From: an uncultured Lysobacter sp.
GTDB lineage: Bacteria > Pseudomonadota > Gammaproteobacteria > Xanthomonadales > Xanthomonadaceae
Length of the DNA: 8,096 bases
NCBI GenBank assembly: GCA_902805755.1
Contig: CADCUA010000313.1
Coordinates: 1-8,096 of the forward strand
Direction: 5' to 3'
Shown here: positions 5,976-8,096 of the stretch, piece after piece
Layout of the letters: the number at the start of each line of letters is the position of its first letter
Numbering within the stretch: position 1 is the first letter of the stretch
Notes under the pieces: model-generated
The model's database searches: none
What the model saw: only the letters and a program-made list of their open reading frames with translations
What the model was told of the DNA's origin: nothing
Made by a program: the position numbers and the translations under genes

Positions 5976-7985
5976 ATGTCCCAGTCACGCACAACGATGG
6001 AAGCGACGCTGCGCACGCTTGGCGCGGCAGGCTGCGATATCGCGTCGACGGACTGGTCCTCGCACGCGCTGGGTGCCATGCCGCGCTGGCCGGACGAATT
6101 GCGCATTGCGCTGCAGATCACGCTGGGCTCGGCGTTTCCCGCGGCCCTGGCCTGGGGGCCGGATCTTCATGTGTTCTACAACGACGCGTATGCGCCGATC
6201 CTCGGCGACCGCCGCGTCCGCGCGCAGGGCACGGCGCTGGCGGAGTTGTGGAGCGAGGCGTGGCCCGACCTGCAGCCGATAGTGATGCGCGCGTACGGCG
6301 GTGAGCCGCTGTCGTTCAAGGATCAGCCGTTCGAGATCCATCGCTTCGGCAAGCGCGGCACTGCGTACTTCACGTTCTCCTGGAGTCCGGTGCCCGGGCC
6401 CGACGGCGGGCGCGGCGGCGTGCTGTCCACGCTGGTGGAGACGACCGAGACGGTCCTCGCGAATATGCGCCTGAGCGAGAGCGAGGAGCGACTGCAGATG
6501 GCGCTCGACGCGTCGGGCGAAATCGGCATCTGGTCCTATGACCCGGCCACCGGTCTGTCGTCCGGTGACGAACGCTGCGCGGCGATTTTCGAACTGGATC
6601 CGGCCGTGCTCGCTGCCGGCATACCGATCCCACGCATCGGCGAAAAGATCCACGACGATGATCGCGAGGCGAACAGGCGCGCGATGCAGGATGCGCTCGC
6701 GGGTCACGTCGGCTACGAGGCGGAGTACCGGGTCCCGCAGCGCGATGGAAGCATTCGCTGGGTGGCGTCGAAAGGCCGGGTGCTTCCCGGCAATTCCGCG
6801 GCCAGGGCGCCGCGCTTCACCGGCGTGCTGCAGGACGTCACGCGGCGCAAGCAGGTGGAAGAGGAAGCAAGGCAGGCGAGTGCACGCAAGGACGAGTTCC
6901 TCGCGATGCTGGCCCATGAACTGCGCAATCCCCTCGCGCCGATCCGCGCCGCTGCCGACCTTCTTTCAATGAGCCAGCTCGACGAGGCGCAGTTGCGGCG
7001 CACGAGCTCGATCATCTCCCGCCAGGTTGCGCACATGACGGGCCTGGTGGATGACCTGCTGGACATATCGCGGGTGACGCAGGGCCTCGTGTCGCTGGAC
7101 CGGTCCCTGCTCGACCTGGGTGCAGTCGCGATGGCCGCGGTCGAACAGGTGCGGCCGCTGCTCGATGCGAAAGGGCATCGATTGACGCTCGACCTCGCGG
7201 CGGATGCGCAGCCGGTCGTGGGCGATGAGAAACGGCTGGTACAGGTCGTGGCGAACCTGCTGACGAATGCGGCGAAGTACACGGCCGACCAGGGCAATAT
7301 CGCGGTTCGCATGCGTGACCGTGGCGCGCAGGTCGTGCTTTCCGTAGCCGATGACGGCATCGGCATGAATCCGGAGCTGGTGCAGCGTGCGTTCGAACTG
7401 TTCACGCAGGGCGAGCGCACGCCGGACCGCGCACAGGGCGGGCTCGGTGTCGGGCTCGCGCTCGTGCGCAGCCTTGTCGAAGCGCACGGCGGCAGCGTGT
7501 CCGTGCGCAGTGAGGGGCCGGGCAAGGGAAGCGAATTCGAAGTGCGATTGCCTGCGGCAACGGGCGCCACCGCGTCGACCGGATCGCAGCCCGCTGGCGG
7601 TCCACCGCGCGCGGCGGCACCGCTGCGTGTGCTGATCGTGGATGACAACGAGGACGCCGCGACCGTGCTTGCGATGTTCCTGGAAGCACTGGGATACGAC
7701 TGCGCCGTGGAGTACGACTCCACCAGCGCCCTGGAGCGCGCACTGCGCGAACGTCCCGACGTGTGTCTGCTGGATATCGGCCTGCCGATGATGGACGGCA
7801 ATGCGCTCGCCTCGCAGCTGAGGTCGCAACCCGAGACCGCACGCACCCTGCTGATCGCCGTGACCGGCTATGGCGATGAAAGGGATAGACAGAAGAGTGC
7901 GCAGGCGGGCTTCGACCACCATCTGGTGAAGCCGGTCGATACCGCAAGGCTTGCGGAACTGATTGCAGGCGTGCGGCCGGGCTAG
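5976..7985 (+). CDS. Hybrid sensor histidine kinase, PAS-PAS-HisKA-HATPase-REC
   Basis: 669 residues from ATG 5976. A stop at 5940 limits extension, and the only upstream alternative is GTG 5958; the Shine-Dalgarno is weak (GGA, 6 nt away). Domains: an N-terminal PAS of the type that opens with a DWS...LG..WP motif (~24-155; then FPAALAWGPDLHVFYNDAYAP), a second PAS (~172-290; YRVPQRDGSIRWVASKGR), HisKA (~300-370) with H314 in LAHELRNPLAP, HATPase_c (~415-525) with N431 in NLLTNAAKY, D460 in DDGIGM and QGGLGVGLALV, an Ala/Gly/Pro-rich linker (~527-548), and a receiver (~551-667) with D556/D557, D600 in DIGLPMM, T630 and K652. Catalytic residues are complete. No membrane segment is seen, so it is probably cytoplasmic. 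Against the preceding gene it lacks GAF and has a different first PAS, but its kinase and receiver are close relatives, indicating duplication with input-module exchange. Signal and downstream partner unknown. Confidence 0.95.
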   Translation: MSQSRTTMEATLRTLGAAGCDIASTDWSSHALGAMPRWPDELRIALQITLGSAFPAALAWGPDLHVFYNDAYAPILGDRRVRAQGTALAELWSEAWPDLQPIVMRAYGGEPLSFKDQPFEIHRFGKRGTAYFTFSWSPVPGPDGGRGGVLSTLVETTETVLANMRLSESEERLQMALDASGEIGIWSYDPATGLSSGDERCAAIFELDPAVLAAGIPIPRIGEKIHDDDREANRRAMQDALAGHVGYEAEYRVPQRDGSIRWVASKGRVLPGNSAARAPRFTGVLQDVTRRKQVEEEARQASARKDEFLAMLAHELRNPLAPIRAAADLLSMSQLDEAQLRRTSSIISRQVAHMTGLVDDLLDISRVTQGLVSLDRSLLDLGAVAMAAVEQVRPLLDAKGHRLTLDLAADAQPVVGDEKRLVQVVANLLTNAAKYTADQGNIAVRMRDRGAQVVLSVADDGIGMNPELVQRAFELFTQGERTPDRAQGGLGVGLALVRSLVEAHGGSVSVRSEGPGKGSEFEVRLPAATGATASTGSQPAGGPPRAAAPLRVLIVDDNEDAATVLAMFLEALGYDCAVEYDSTSALERALRERPDVCLLDIGLPMMDGNALASQLRSQPETARTLLIAVTGYGDERDRQKSAQAGFDHHLVKPVDTARLAELIAGVRPG

Positions 7986-7990
7986 GCGAG

Positions 7991-8017
7991 GGCGGCTTTA
8001 CCGCTTTGCATTTATTT
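7991..8017 (+). terminator. Weak terminator candidate after the second kinase
   Basis: GCGG (7992-7995) and CCGC (8001-8004) form a short stem around a CTTTA loop, followed by a T-rich tail broken by GCA (8005-8017). It sits a few bases past the stop codon. The 4-bp stem is short, so this is tentative. Confidence 0.3.
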
Positions 8018-8096
8018 GGTGATGGAAGGTGCGATTCGACCGAGGTGCATCGCTCCATGCCCTTGCATGCTTGCGCCAAGGCAGACGCTGCGGCAC
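8018..8096. other. Right edge, no recognisable gene
   Basis: No start with a ribosome-binding site, RNA gene or repeat is evident here. The open frame running through it on the minus strand is the antisense of the second kinase and has no recognisable domain. Confidence 0.5.

Overview
The window is about two-thirds G+C, with strong G/C preference at third codon positions. Gene content and the tRNA-Leu sequence fit a gammaproteobacterium of the Xanthomonadales/Lysobacteraceae type (Lysobacter, Luteimonas or relatives). That assignment is an inference from style, not a database match. No mobile element, integrase, transposase or CRISPR array is visible.

Layout, left to right. (1) Positions 1-50 hold an in-frame stop and a Shine-Dalgarno/ATG pair that is out of frame with what follows. 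(2) A 496-codon open frame (51-1541) is a chimera. It starts in the middle of a GGDEF domain, runs through a complete EAL c-di-GMP phosphodiesterase domain, and then continues in frame into the last ~140 residues of an ECF sigma factor that lacks its N-terminus. (3) Overlapping it by 4 bp is an RskA-type membrane anti-sigma factor (1538-2308), the expected partner of the sigma part. (4) Next come a promoter, tRNA-Leu(CAG) with encoded CCA (2516-2600), a strong dyad and a T-tract terminator. (5) A small uncharacterised minus-strand gene (2864-3160) faces the tRNA across a bidirectional terminator. (6) A divergent intergenic region with two back-to-back palindromes leads into two tandem plus-strand soluble hybrid histidine kinases. 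These are PAS-PAS-GAF-HisKA-HATPase-REC (3388-5784) and PAS-PAS-HisKA-HATPase-REC (5976-7985). (7) The last 111 bases contain no recognisable gene.

Functionally, the left part is an envelope/stress sigma/anti-sigma pair whose sigma gene appears to have had its 5' part replaced by a c-di-GMP phosphodiesterase fragment, either by real recombination or by an assembly join. The right part is a pair of paralogous cytoplasmic phosphorelay sensors. They have near-identical catalytic and receiver motifs but different input modules, and no separate response regulator or Hpt protein lies beside them.

The strongest points for a second look are the EAL-sigma chimera with its two breakpoints, a perfect 11-bp hairpin inside the last codons of the first kinase, two mutually exclusive hairpins around that kinase's ribosome-binding site, and the twin palindromes upstream of it.
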